A stretch of DNA of 64,000 nucleotides from NCBI RefSeq assembly GCF_000002875.2, contig NC_009419.2:726954-790953 (forward strand), in the 5' to 3' direction. Origin of the DNA: Leishmania infantum JPCM5 (taxonomy: Eukaryota; Euglenozoa; Kinetoplastea; Trypanosomatida; Trypanosomatidae). The notes below the pieces were generated by a model. The model made no database searches. It had not been told where the DNA came from and saw only the letters and a list, made by a program, of their open reading frames with translations. Below, piece after piece: positions 51,335 through 61,833 of this stretch. The stretch's first letter is position 1. Each line of letters opens with the position of its first letter. A program made the position numbers and the translations under genes.

Positions 51335-54300
51335 ATGGCCCGAGCACGAGCCATCGAGACCAGACTGGAGAAGCTGGTGCCCGCCCTCGATGAGTATTAC
51401 ACGAGCGGCTTCCTCACGCGCGAAGAGACGGTCGAGGTGTCACGGCAGCGTCAGCACTGGGAGTTCCGTCTCGTTGCCAAGCCTCTCCTCCTCCTCGATG
51501 TGCGCGGGGCCATCAAGTACGAGCTGGGGCTCGAGAAGCGCCTCCGGGAGTACTGCATCTACACGAAGCTCAACCTGCAGCACCGCTGGGACATCGTTGA
51601 CCGCATCGAGGGCATCTACAAGATCGGCCTCAAGCACCTGCGCAGCAAAGCAGAGCACGAGGCACTGCGGCAGGAGTGCGTGCTGTTTATGAAGCAGTTC
51701 CAGCGCAATGGCAGCCTCAGCAACCTCTACGGTGAGCTCATGGTGATGCACCCCCGGCGCAGTGACATCTGGGTAGAGGCGGCGGAATGGCAGGGGTTCT
51801 CGCAGCGCAACATAGACAACGCCCGCGCAATCATCCAGCAGGCGCTGCTGACCATGTCGTCAGAACCCGTGGTGTGGGCCTGCGCGTTGCGTGTGGAGCT
51901 AAAGTTTGTGCAGCGTCTCCTCGAAGGGCTGCTGGCCGAGCACCGCGAGGAGGTGCGTAAGGCGCGCAAGCGCGCGGCGAAGGCGGCTGAGGACGGGGAC
52001 GAAGAGAACCGCGCCGACGATGCCGTGGCGGCAGCTGAAGAGGAGGAGGCCACGTCAGCGATAGCGCCGAAGCTGCGGGCCGAAAACGAGGACATGGCTC
52101 ACGTGCTGCTCGACCTTGCTTTAGCCAAGACAGTTGTGGAGGAGGCATTTCGCAGCCCTGCCAGTGGGGCGGTGCTGCTGGAGCAGCTGCTGGCGGTCGC
52201 TGGCGCCTACGCCTTCGCGCGCGAGGTTGTGGAGCTTGCGGTGACGACGGCGGCTCGCAAGATGGCCGAGGCCTGCAGCGGGTCCGCTGACGTGACAGTG
52301 GAGGCGGCGCGCGTCTGTGGCGCTCGCGGCGCGTCGGCCTCGTCCTCCCTCACCATTGCATCCGACCAGCAGCGGCTCCGTGTGCGCACGCAGTGGCGTC
52401 ACCGACACAGCATTGACACTGTCTTTGCGCACTATCTCGCCCTGGAGGATCTGATCATGAACCGGTACACGACGGCCATAGTAGACACCACCACCTACCT
52501 CGCCAGCGGCGGCAGCGGAGGCGTCTTGTCCTCGAAGCGGCGAGACCAGCAGGGGCAGCAGCAGCAGCAGCAGCCGACTGTCGGCGCCTCACTCCTGGCC
52601 CCGTCACGGGAGGACCGCCGTCGTGCTGCTGTCAAGGCAGTCGTTTCACTGATGGCGTTTTCGTTCACGCCGACGTCGGCGCTGTCGGAGTTGCCCGGCA
52701 TCGTGGCAGCTGACACAGACTCGACAAAACGCTTTCCGGCTGTGCGGCGCGCCTTTGCAGAGGCCCTGCGTCGCGTCGCCGCCTTGTCGGCTGAGGGGGT
52801 GTCGCGGGTGTGCACGCATCTGCTGCGAACCCCGCCAACTGCTGCTGCCGGCTCCGCAGCGTCGACGACGACAACCAATAAAAGCAAGAGGAAAGCCGCG
52901 CGGCAGACAAACACAACACTGGATATCGTGGCGGCGGCCCAGTGGCTCCTGGGGCAGCCACAGCTCGACAAGGCAACCCTACAAGACTGCGTCACAGAGC
53001 CGCGGGAGCGCACGGAGAGGCTGCTGAGAGAGGTGGCTTCGGCGGCTGACATGCATCCGCCTGCCAAGTCGCGCGCTAGACACGAGGCCCCCGTCGGCAC
53101 CGCCGGTGCTACGGCGCTTATGACGTGGTCGATAGTGCAGCTGGAGCAATTCTTGCAGTCGGAGGACAGGGATGCGCTGGTGCAAGGCGCCAGTGGCGGT
53201 TTCGGGGGCTCTGCCAGCGCGCCGCCGTACACGCCGCTCAAGACCGCCACCGCGATGACCACGGAGGACGTGGAGCGCTTCATCGTGTGGTGGAAGGAGG
53301 AGGAGGCGCTGCTGCGTGGACAGCAGGAAGAGGGGGGTGACTCGGGCGACGCACTGGCTGCTTCGCGAACGCGCCGTCGCCTGGCGGTGATGAAGCTACT
53401 ACACCAGCACGGCCTCCTGCCTTCTGTGGACATGCCCGCTTCTGCGGAGAAGAGCAGCGGCAGTAAGAAGGTGCCGAAGAGTGGCAGCAGCGACGCTGCG
53501 AGTGAAGATGCGTGGGCCAAGACGCAAGACGTGCTGCTGAATCGATCCAGCGCACTGCAGTTTGTCCAAGTCGCGGGTACAACTGCACCAGCGCGGCTCC
53601 CGCTCTCTCTTTGGCGCGTTTTTAGCGCCTTGGAGAAGTTGGAGGGCCCGACACAGATGAGGGAGAAGGCTCCCTCGGCTCACGCGGCGGTCTCGCGCAG
53701 TGGCCGCAGCGACAGTGACAGCGACGACGATGGCGACGGTGAGACCAGCGGTAGCGGCGTAGCGGCGGGGTGCAAGTATGCGGAGGCGTCGTCTTCCAGC
53801 ACGCGGCTTTCGAGCTTCGCCGCAGCTGGGCTGCTCTTTTTGAGTGGGGTGCCGCACAGCGCGCTCAGCCGCGAAGAGGAGTGGGCGCGGCTGGAGGGAG
53901 TAACCTCGCTGCTGCGGTGCCGGCTGTTCTCCTGGCTGGGACGTCGAGTGTGCACCCGTGACACCGTTGCCGAGACACTGCAGCGCGCCGAGAGCGACCT
54001 CGCAGAGGCTTGGATCGTCGACGTGCAAGGGCTGCTGACGCTGGCGCAGCGGTGCCAGCCGCTACCCCGTTTCGCGCAGACGCATTGCGTGCTTCCATTT
54101 TTGGAGGGCGTTGCACTTTTTCGCTCTGCCTGCGCACCTGCGACACCTCTATCTGCTCGGGCAGGCAACGTGTCTCCGCCCGACAAGGTCGCCCGCGATG
54201 CTGTGCAGGCGGCGCGAGAGGCGTATGAGGCGCTGCTGCAGCTGTACGACGTCTCCAAGCACCCCGAGTCTTTTCTCCCGCTTCTGTACGACGGTACATC

Positions 54301-54520
54301 GGCCAAGAAGCTCGCACAGCAGGCAGGGACCACGTCGAGCGTGTGCTTCAAGGCGTCGACAGCGGAGGTGCAGCGGGCCAACGCCGAGGACTGGGTGGCG
54401 TACGTGCTGTTCGAGCGCACGGTATCCAAAGATTTGCTGAGGGCCAAGACGGTTGTAGAGCAGGCACGTCGGGCCTCTCTGGCACCGCAGATCTTCATGG
54501 TGATGCTGAACGCGCTGTAG
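51335..54520 (+). CDS. UTP6: UTP6, U3 snoRNP/SSU processome component
   Basis: The protein has 1061 residues. The N-terminal 200 match UTP6: RLEKLVPALDEYYTSGFLTR, REETVEVSRQRQHWEFRL (the family's 'GLFxxxEIxxIxKRRxxFEYxL' element), then AIKYELGLEKRLREYCIYTK and HAT-type repeats such as PRRSDIWVEAAEWQGF. The remainder is a long helical region with low-complexity inserts (acidic at about 210-250, Gln-rich near 410, Ser/Gly around 510 and 615). The last 100 residues contain another HAT-like helix pair ending AQRASLAPQIFM-like sequence (here QARRASLAPQIFMVMLNAL). Family knowledge: UTP6 acts in the UTP-B complex for 18S rRNA maturation in the nucleolus. At about 600 residues in yeast and animals, the usual form is far shorter, so this one is expanded. 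Confidence 0.85.
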   Translation: MARARAIETRLEKLVPALDEYYTSGFLTREETVEVSRQRQHWEFRLVAKPLLLLDVRGAIKYELGLEKRLREYCIYTKLNLQHRWDIVDRIEGIYKIGLKHLRSKAEHEALRQECVLFMKQFQRNGSLSNLYGELMVMHPRRSDIWVEAAEWQGFSQRNIDNARAIIQQALLTMSSEPVVWACALRVELKFVQRLLEGLLAEHREEVRKARKRAAKAAEDGDEENRADDAVAAAEEEEATSAIAPKLRAENEDMAHVLLDLALAKTVVEEAFRSPASGAVLLEQLLAVAGAYAFAREVVELAVTTAARKMAEACSGSADVTVEAARVCGARGASASSSLTIASDQQRLRVRTQWRHRHSIDTVFAHYLALEDLIMNRYTTAIVDTTTYLASGGSGGVLSSKRRDQQGQQQQQQPTVGASLLAPSREDRRRAAVKAVVSLMAFSFTPTSALSELPGIVAADTDSTKRFPAVRRAFAEALRRVAALSAEGVSRVCTHLLRTPPTAAAGSAASTTTTNKSKRKAARQTNTTLDIVAAAQWLLGQPQLDKATLQDCVTEPRERTERLLREVASAADMHPPAKSRARHEAPVGTAGATALMTWSIVQLEQFLQSEDRDALVQGASGGFGGSASAPPYTPLKTATAMTTEDVERFIVWWKEEEALLRGQQEEGGDSGDALAASRTRRRLAVMKLLHQHGLLPSVDMPASAEKSSGSKKVPKSGSSDAASEDAWAKTQDVLLNRSSALQFVQVAGTTAPARLPLSLWRVFSALEKLEGPTQMREKAPSAHAAVSRSGRSDSDSDDDGDGETSGSGVAAGCKYAEASSSSTRLSSFAAAGLLFLSGVPHSALSREEEWARLEGVTSLLRCRLFSWLGRRVCTRDTVAETLQRAESDLAEAWIVDVQGLLTLAQRCQPLPRFAQTHCVLPFLEGVALFRSACAPATPLSARAGNVSPPDKVARDAVQAAREAYEALLQLYDVSKHPESFLPLLYDGTSAKKLAQQAGTTSSVCFKASTAEVQRANAEDWVAYVLFERTVSKDLLRAKTVVEQARRASLAPQIFMVMLNAL

Positions 54521-55442
54521 CAAGGTGGAAGGACGAGAGAGAGAGCAACGGCGAAGCTGTGCCTTGCCGCTCCCCTGCTTTAGTCCCTTTCACTCCACTT
54601 CTCGGTCACTGGTTAGGGTGTCTCCTCCCGGCAGCGAACTCCCCTGTGGTCCACCACTCTTGTGGAGGTGCATGGTGTTAACCGGGTGCCACACACGCTG
54701 AGGAGGGCCCATTTGCTGTGTGTGAATCTCGCTAAGTGCAAGACGCCTCGTTCATGCGAATGACGACAACAGCTTTTTTTCTTGTTTCTCGAATAAGCGT
54801 GCCTGTGTAGGCCTGTATGTGTGCCCCTCACCGAAATACGTGCGCACCGATGAGTTCCCCACACAGTTGCTCAGTGAGCGAGTTGATAAAGCGCGTGTAA
54901 CCTCTCACACACACACACACCGACGGGTGAGTTGTCTAACATCAATGCAGGAAAAGGAAATCTATTGGGCACACAGCTACGCAGGCATACAATCGTCGAG
55001 GGCCGCGCGAGAGAGTCGGGCTGGATTCGATTGGCGGGTGACTGCATGCGCTGCGCGGCGACGTACTGCGAGGGAATCTCGCTCCTTTTGGCGTCGTCTT
55101 CATGGTCATCAGGCGCCAGGCGTTTATTATTCAGACTGCAGATGGTCTTCTCCGTCTATGGCCTGCGAGACAGACAGCGAGGTGAGTAGGGAGGGTTGCG
55201 TTCTTGCACGCTTCACTGGGAAAGGCAAAGCAGCGCGAAAAGCAGTTTACACATTCCTGGATGCAGCACCGTTTTCTAGCGGCGCTGCCCTCTCTGTACC
55301 CCAACACCCCCATACCCCTTGCCTACTTCTGCTCTCTTGCCGGCTTTCACACTGCTGGACGTGCTCTTCCACTTTTTCCTCTCTTCTAGGGTTCGCCTGA
55401 GGATTGGCAACGACCTCAAAGAGTACCTGTAAACCTCTCTGC

Positions 55443-55490
<48 letters not shown>

Positions 55491-55685
55491 TGACCACGTA
55501 CGCACAGGCGCACTCGTTGCCGTCGCGGTGGACTGTGGTGCGGGCGTCTTTCTCAACAAGGGGAAGGGTTTCGGAGCAGGGCATCGCGCGTAGGACGTGA
55601 CTACGCCTCTCCCCACGCAGCATCGTACCTGCGAATCACCTGCGCTTCTTAAAACATTCCTCCGCTCTGGTGACTAAAGCAAGCC
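54521..55685 (+). other. Intergenic spacer upstream of the 914-residue gene
   Basis: No convincing gene is seen. A (CA)20 microsatellite lies at 55447-55486. ACTTTTTCCTCTCTTCTAG ends in AG at 55388-55389 and is a strong acceptor, leaving a 5' UTR of about 296 bases that would include the CA run. Confidence 0.55.
55447..55486. repeat. (CA)20 microsatellite
   Basis: Twenty uninterrupted CA dinucleotides, downstream of the predicted splice acceptor and so probably within the 5' UTR of the 914-residue protein gene. Confidence 0.95.
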
Positions 55686-58430
55686 ATGCTCGGGAGGAAA
55701 GGGCACTGGCAGGCTGTGCTGTGCATTCGGCGCCCTCGCTTCCTCACGGGAGGGTTTCATCCCTCTCCTCCGTCCTCACTCCAGCGTGCGCAGGCACTCT
55801 GTCTCGACTCAGCGGCTGCAACGGCCGCACATGAGTCACTGGCGCAGTCACCTGCTTTAGCGGAGGTGGACATCATCCACTCAACCACCTCCCTCGCCGT
55901 CGTGCTGGCGGCGCCGTCCGCGAACGTTCTGGCGACGCGCACAAAGCCGGCGACGCCTACACAGGAGGCGCTGCGCGACGCGCTCGGCACGCGGGACGCG
56001 TACCGCATCTTTTGCGCGCTTGTACGTGAGCAGCAGACGGCAGTCGGTGCGCCATGCAGTGAGCTGGAGCGCCTGCTCTCCAACATCGAGGGGGAGGCCG
56101 ATTCATTCGCGGCAGCGGCATGCGCTTGTGTGGCGGTGGCGCTGAGTCCGTCGGATTGGCCGCCCTGGGTGTCGGCACGCTTTGCTGCTACTGGGACGGC
56201 GGCGATGCCGATTGCACACAGCCGTGCACCGGTGGACACGGGGAAGGCGACAGGCGCCGGTGAGGCAGCCAAGGAAGTTAGAGACGTCTGGGCGGCGGCG
56301 TCGCCGCTGCGTGTCACGGCCGCGGGCATCCTGCGCTGCATTGCTGCCCGGCTTCCCACCCAAGACGCGTGCCGCTCGGCGTCATCGCCTTGTCTGCCTT
56401 TGCTCAAGTGGCTCACGCTCCTCTGTGGGGTGGCACTGGCGCCGTCGTCCAAGACAGCGCTGCGCCTCGCGGCTGAGGTCAGTTGCGTTTCTCTCGACGC
56501 CGCTGGCGTGGCCCTGGCCGCGTTCTGCGCGTCTCACTCGTTGACTGCCGAGCGTAGCAAGGGCGACGGCGGTTCCTTCGCTGCAGGCCACACTCGGGAG
56601 ACCTGGTGGCTGTCGCTCTGGACGCAGCTTACCCAACCCGGTTCTCAGCCGCCGTCGCTGCCCCCCTTCTCGCTCGACGCCGTGTCCGCCTCGCCAGCTG
56701 TGGTGGTGTGGTCCAGCGGCCTCATGTCCGCTGACCTTCGCGAGAAGCGCGTTTCGTGGCATCTGCACTGTCTCATCGCGTCGAAGGAGGCACACAGTGC
56801 GGCGCGACTCTTGGCTGGCGCATGCCGCGATACATCAAAAGCGCCGCGCGGTGCCACCATTCCTGTCCTGGCGTCCACACAGGCGGAGCTCCTCTCCTCT
56901 CTCCCACCTCAGCTATTGGAGGAGGGCCGCCTAGGTGAGAAGCTAGCTATGAATCTAGTGGAGCACCTTAAGCACATGCAGTCGCGGCCACGGCGGCCTT
57001 GGAGTGGCTCACCACAGTCCCTATCGTTTGTGCCGACCGTTGCAGCGAACGCTGTCTTGTACGCACGCATGCTGCAATACCTCCTGACCTCCAGCGCGCA
57101 AGTGCGCAGCAGGGACAGCTATGTGCATTATCTTCACAATCTGTCACTGCTGCTGTCCCAGAGCAGCATCTACGCGCTGGCGGCGTCGTTGGTTCCGGCC
57201 GATCAGCCCTTAAAAACCGTCATGGTGGCTGCCAAAGACACGTATCGAGAAGGTCACATGAAGCAGCTCGTCGGTGCTGTGCGCCAGGTCGTTGATTCTC
57301 TCTGTGAAGAGCCCATCCCTCGCTTGGCCGCTCCGGCGGCCACCGACGCCGTCACTGAAAATGGCGTCGCCTCCACGCGGAGGGCTCTGAAGACTGGCGC
57401 AGCGCTCTCCTCCGGCGGCGTGGCACCGCCGAAGGGCAAGAGGGAGTGTAAGGCGGCGAAGCTGGTGGAGGAGCAGGCTCTCCTCGATCGTGCAGCGGCC
57501 AACTCGAGCGGTGCCGCGTCGTGGCGCTGGCGTGAGGATGCACTATCGGAAGTGGACGGCACGGTGCAGGCGGCGGTGCGTCTCCTCACGTCGCTCTTGG
57601 AGCTGTGCTCCAGCCGCAAGAACAGCCTCCCGCTGCGCGTTGCCGAGCCGAAGTGGCGTCGAGAGTTGCGTGAGCGAACCGCCGTGCGTGCACACAAGTT
57701 TGAGCTGCTCCTCCAGGAGCTCCCACACGCGGAGCTGCGCGCCGTGTTGCAAACCCTCCTAGGGCATGGTTACATTCGAGAGGGCAGTCAACTGGGGGTT
57801 TCGTTGGTGAAAGGCGATCAGGTGGATCTGCGATACTACACCTTACCCTTGCTCGGGTCGCTTTACTTGGCGGTGTGTGCCCCGCCAGGTTCCCCGACAC
57901 CTGCCAAAGTCGTAGCTTCGAGCACGTCTTCCCCATCGTTCAGTGCACCACCCTTTGCCGGCGCAGAGGCTGTGACTGAGTCGGAGAAGCAAGCGGTCTA
58001 CCGGATGTACCGGCGGCGGCTCGAGATCTACGGCAATGCTGATGCCAACGTCACTGCACCCTCGTACGCGCCCGCTAGAGACCGCCGCGGATGCGGCGGT
58101 GTTGAGGGTGAGCATCACGACGGCGTTGCTGCGCCGACCCGCCACGACTCGGAGGGCTCTGCGGCTGCGGCAACCACTGCACTTGTACGCACCCCTGAGA
58201 ACAAACTTGTTCAGGCACTGGTGCTCGCCAGCACGCGCCCCGCGACGACTCTCGCTAGCTACGCGACGGCCGAACTCGCAAACTGCTTGCTGAACCGCCG
58301 CGTCGATGTGGCGGGGAGGGGCATGGTGGTGGACGTCGGGTCTGCTGGAATTTCCCAGGACCACTCTACCGGCAGAGGTACAGGCGCCGTGTTCGGCCCG
58401 TGGCTTCGCACAGGGGTGGTGACATGGTGA
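55686..58430 (+). CDS. Large helical protein of unknown function, 914 residues
   Basis: I do not recognise this protein. The N-terminus MLGRKGHWQAVLCIRRPRF is basic and free of acids, so a mitochondrial presequence is possible. Much of the body is Ala/Leu-rich helix, for example TQEALRDALGTRDAYRIFCA, HLHCLIASKEAHSAARLLAG, SYVHYLHNLSLLLSQSSIYA and ELLLQELPHAELRAVLQTLL. That texture recalls helical-repeat (PPR or similar) organellar proteins, but no repeat register is convincing. An inserted Gly/Ser/Ala-rich segment (about 550-620) and a disordered segment (about 745-835) break it up. One open frame of this length with strong codon bias supports a real gene. A role in mitochondrial RNA metabolism would be a guess. 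Confidence 0.75.
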   Translation: MLGRKGHWQAVLCIRRPRFLTGGFHPSPPSSLQRAQALCLDSAAATAAHESLAQSPALAEVDIIHSTTSLAVVLAAPSANVLATRTKPATPTQEALRDALGTRDAYRIFCALVREQQTAVGAPCSELERLLSNIEGEADSFAAAACACVAVALSPSDWPPWVSARFAATGTAAMPIAHSRAPVDTGKATGAGEAAKEVRDVWAAASPLRVTAAGILRCIAARLPTQDACRSASSPCLPLLKWLTLLCGVALAPSSKTALRLAAEVSCVSLDAAGVALAAFCASHSLTAERSKGDGGSFAAGHTRETWWLSLWTQLTQPGSQPPSLPPFSLDAVSASPAVVVWSSGLMSADLREKRVSWHLHCLIASKEAHSAARLLAGACRDTSKAPRGATIPVLASTQAELLSSLPPQLLEEGRLGEKLAMNLVEHLKHMQSRPRRPWSGSPQSLSFVPTVAANAVLYARMLQYLLTSSAQVRSRDSYVHYLHNLSLLLSQSSIYALAASLVPADQPLKTVMVAAKDTYREGHMKQLVGAVRQVVDSLCEEPIPRLAAPAATDAVTENGVASTRRALKTGAALSSGGVAPPKGKRECKAAKLVEEQALLDRAAANSSGAASWRWREDALSEVDGTVQAAVRLLTSLLELCSSRKNSLPLRVAEPKWRRELRERTAVRAHKFELLLQELPHAELRAVLQTLLGHGYIREGSQLGVSLVKGDQVDLRYYTLPLLGSLYLAVCAPPGSPTPAKVVASSTSSPSFSAPPFAGAEAVTESEKQAVYRMYRRRLEIYGNADANVTAPSYAPARDRRGCGGVEGEHHDGVAAPTRHDSEGSAAAATTALVRTPENKLVQALVLASTRPATTLASYATAELANCLLNRRVDVAGRGMVVDVGSAGISQDHSTGRGTGAVFGPWLRTGVVTW

Positions 58431-59838
58431 CAAGAAAGCCATGTCGCTCTTGAGGGCAGTCGAGGGAGGGGAGGGAGGGAGGGAGGGGTGGGGCGAACGA
58501 GGTCAAGTGAGGGGCTTTCGTTTCGTGCTCACGCGTATGTGTGCGCATAGAAGCACGGGCGTTATACGTTGCCTCTGCTTCGCATCCCGACACTCTCTCC
58601 TCGCCGCAGCACGTGACGTGTTCCGAGTGTGGTCACCCACTTCATCCGTCTTCTTATTAACATGATGTGCCTGTCTCTCTGTTTTTCTCTGTTGTGTGCT
58701 GTGTGTGTCGGTATTGCCGCTCCTGGTTCTCGCTGTCCCTTTTTTTGTTTGGCTGCTTCCGCACATGCAGCCCCCTTCTTCCTTTCTTGCTACCCACTGC
58801 GCTGCCCAGAAAAGCTTGCATACCGCACGGCAGCGCTGCCATGGGTTTTTTTTTTCGACACTGCGTCCTCCCCCTTCCCCCTTTCCACACACACACACAC
58901 ATACATACACACAGTGCGCTGCTTCTGTGCTGATTGTGCTCTCGCGAAGAGCGTTTTTTCATTTGCGCCATGGGTCTCCGTCTAGAGGTGCTGTGCTACG
59001 TCGTGTCTGTGCGCTCCGCTCTTGCTCTATCCTTTTGCTTTAAGCGCTGTTATGTACCTCGCTACCGTACACGCCTCTCCCTCTCCCCCCTCCCCTTCGT
59101 GCCTCCCCATCTCTTGTGTGCACGCGTGTTTCTCTGCTGCCTCGATTGGATTGTTCCGGCCTGAAGCTCATTCTCTTTCTTAGGCCTTTTTTTTCCGCTT
59201 CGAGGGAGGGGAGAAGTGGTGGTTTCAGTGAAGAGCCGAGGATGGCGCAGCTGTAGATGGCTGAAGGGGGGGGGAGGCGGGAGAGGCGCACGGCGACGTC
59301 GAGGCACTCTCTGTCCTCTTGCTTTTCTCGTGCGCTTCTGTCGTCTTGCCGTGGCCGCAGGATGCGAATGGCCGTGACCGTGAGGCCGTCCAGTAGCGCC
59401 TCGCCGAAGAGCGCGTAAGCCGCATAACAAAGTAACCACATCGTCTCTCACGCGGCCGAAGAAAACAAACGAAAGCAAAGCTGTAAAGGCACATAACCGA
59501 GTAGGGAAGAGGTGGGCGTGCGACAGTCTTCCTCGTCGGACCGAGCTCCCTGCGCGTTCGCGTTCAGCCGTGACACGGGGCAACTCCCTTTTTTTTTGTA
59601 TGCTCTTGTGGTGTTTGGTTTCTAGCAGGCGCATGCTCCGAAGCGAGCAGGCGCCTTGCGAGGAAGGCGTGGGCGACACGTCTCCGAGCCCTTTCGCACA
59701 CCCCCACACGAGCACCCGCCATGACGGACACATGAGTGCCTCCTTCACCTCCTCTTCCCTTTTCTTTTCCCACCTCTCTGTCTCTCTCCTGCTCTTCTCA
59801 TCTCACCGCAGAGTGACTTCGATAACGGTTAGAGAAAG
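58431..59838 (+). other. Intergenic spacer upstream of eS6
   Basis: No gene is seen in about 1.4 kb. A purine-rich patch with GGGAGG repeats at 58455-58490, CA runs near 58888-58912 and T runs are present. From 59737 the sequence is almost pure pyrimidine up to the acceptor. Confidence 0.6.
59737..59811 (+). promoter_or_regulatory. Predicted trans-splice acceptor of eS6
   Basis: A 73-base AG-free pyrimidine tract ends CATCTCACCGCAG with AG at 59810-59811, giving a 27-base 5' UTR before the ATG at 59839. Confidence 0.65.
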
Positions 59839-60588
59839 ATGAAGCTCAACATCGCGTACCCCCGCAACGGGACGGTGAAGCAGTTCGAGATCTCGGACGA
59901 GGTGCTCCGCCGCGTGCAGCTGCAGGACTATCGCCTCGGCAACGAGGTGGACGGCGCCATCTTTGGCAGCGAGTTCAAGGGCTACATCTTCCGGCTGCGC
60001 GGTGGCTCGGACAAGGATGGTTTCCCGATGGTCCCTGGCGTGCTCGCCTCCAGCCGTGTGTCGCTGCTGGTGAAGCGCGGTGCAATCGGCTTCAACACCT
60101 TCCGCGGCTACCAGGGTGAGCGCCGCCGCAAGAACGTTCGCGGCTGCGTGCTCGCGAGCGACATTGCGCTGGTGAACGTGACCATCTCCAAGGTCGGTGA
60201 CCAGCCGATCGAGGGTGTGACGGACACCACGGCTCCCCGCCGTCTGGGCCCGAAGCGCGCGAGCAAGATCCGCAAGCTCTTCAACCTGTCCCGCACCGAA
60301 GACGTGCGCAAGTACGTTGTTCGCCGCCGCGTCGTGAAGAGCGGCAAGAAGGACCGGCTGAAGGCCCCGAAGATCCAGCGTCTGATCACGCCAAGGGTCA
60401 AGGCCCGCCGTGCCAAGAAGGCCAAGGACGCCATCGCCAAGGTGCGCGCGTCTGCCGCTGAGCGCCGTGAGTACCTGCGCCTCATCGCCTCGAACCGCCG
60501 TGCGCTGCGCCAGCGTGACCACTCCAAGAAGCACACCCAGAAGGTGCACGCCCAGCGCGCTGAGGTGGCGGCATTCCAGAAGAAGTAA
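59839..60588 (+). CDS. RPS6: 40S ribosomal protein S6 (eS6)
   Basis: The protein has 249 residues, the normal eS6 length. It matches the family from MKLNIAYPRNGTVKQFEISD through GYIFRLRGGSDKDGFPMVPG, KNVRGCVLASDIALVNVTIS and RLGPKRASKIRKLFNLSR. The C-terminal helix is basic but ends RQRDHSKKHTQKVHAQRAEV and FQKK; the animal/yeast Arg-rich RRxSS phosphorylation cluster is absent. Family knowledge: eS6 is a small-subunit protein that elsewhere is the substrate of S6 kinases. The start at 59839 is the first ATG after a clear splice acceptor. Confidence 0.97.
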   Translation: MKLNIAYPRNGTVKQFEISDEVLRRVQLQDYRLGNEVDGAIFGSEFKGYIFRLRGGSDKDGFPMVPGVLASSRVSLLVKRGAIGFNTFRGYQGERRRKNVRGCVLASDIALVNVTISKVGDQPIEGVTDTTAPRRLGPKRASKIRKLFNLSRTEDVRKYVVRRRVVKSGKKDRLKAPKIQRLITPRVKARRAKKAKDAIAKVRASAAERREYLRLIASNRRALRQRDHSKKHTQKVHAQRAEVAAFQKK

Positions 60589-60879
60589 ACGAATGTGCGC
60601 GTCTGTGGGCGTGTGAATGGGGTTTCGTAGGATAGCCTGCCGCTTTTTGTTGGTGCAAACAGACGACATGATCAGCAGCACCGCCACCTCCGCGGCACCC
60701 ACGCTCACATGTACTCGTGCATACGAACACACCACCCGCCAATGCACGTACATCATCGTCTCTGCACGCGAGGCGCTTGCGGCGTGCCATTGTCTTTCCC
60801 CGTTTCGATTTCATTTGTGATTTCTCTCCTTTTGAGTTGTTCATTGACATGCAAATAAAAAAACGATGAAAGCAGAGAG

Positions 60880-60901
60880 CACACACACACACACACACAC
60901 C
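60880..60901. repeat. (CA)n microsatellite in the eS6 3' region
   Basis: Eleven CA units about 290 bases after the eS6 stop codon. Confidence 0.9.
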
Positions 60902-61802
60902 AACTCAGACATAGGGATGTGCATGAGGCAACCGAACCCCCTCCCCTCCCCTCACCCCATTTTCCGCAGCCCCCATCGAGTGACACGTAGCAGCGCCGCT
61001 ACTGGTTAAATCGAGGGAGTGAATGGGAGGAAGATCACGGTCTTCTGCCCTCAAAGACCACTCCATCGTGAAGCTCCCAGGTGTGCGGCTGCTGGCAGAC
61101 CTGCACCTCCTCGAGAAGAGAGGGCAGCACCCCTCGAGGAGCATGAACATGCACGTAACCTCGCTGTAGCTGATGTACGGGCTGCTTTCCTCCTCGTACC
61201 AATGCTGCTGATGCTGCTGGTGGTGGTACTTCGCTCTTGTCTCTCCGTCTCGCATTTTCTATGCGCTTTTTCACGTGCGCGCCATTTCTTCCCTTCTGCT
61301 ACGACGGCCATGCATTTGTGTGTGCGCTTGCAGGAGGAGGATATGGGGAGAGAGGGAGGCGAGGCAAGCGCGGCAGCGAGCTAGCGGGTGAGAGAGAGGA
61401 GATCCAGCACTTGTAGCAGTGGAGAGTATGTTCGCGCTCCTTGTGTGTGTGTGTCTGTATCTATTTCTGTGAGGGTGGATATGCGTAGCCAGTCTTGCGT
61501 GTCACATGGCACTTCTCATCATTTTGTTTCGCTTTCTCAGCACCTTTTCCAATTCTTTTCTCGCTTCATCCACTGCCTCGCCGCTGTTGCCCTGCGCATG
61601 TCTTGCCTTGTGACGGCTCGTCTGGAACAACCCACAAACCAGGAACAGGAAGACAACAACCAAGCGCAGGAGTGTCAGCGGAGGACGACACAACACCGCC
61701 TCACTCCAGCATCAACATCACCCGCATCCCCTTCCCTGGCCTTGAGTCGGGGTGCGTCTCTACCTCTCCTTCCTCCTGGCATTCTTCCTCCCTTTTGGTG
61801 CC

Positions 61803-61833
61803 CACACACAGACACACACACACACACACACAC
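61803..61833. repeat. (CA)n microsatellite with one CAGA interruption
   Basis: A CA run with a single GA interruption, within spacer. Confidence 0.9.

Noticed and set aside
52495..53520. 341-codon minus-strand frame inside UTP6
   Set aside because: Ala/Ser/Arg-rich shadow of the real gene.
55441..55490. CA-run as telomeric or CRISPR-type repeat
   Set aside because: Simple dinucleotide microsatellite without spacers; telomere repeats of these organisms have a different hexamer.
61019..61384. 121-codon plus-strand frame with a hydrophobic stretch
   Set aside because: Hydrophobic part comes from a CTG/GCT-type run (LLMLLVVVL); no start context or conserved character.
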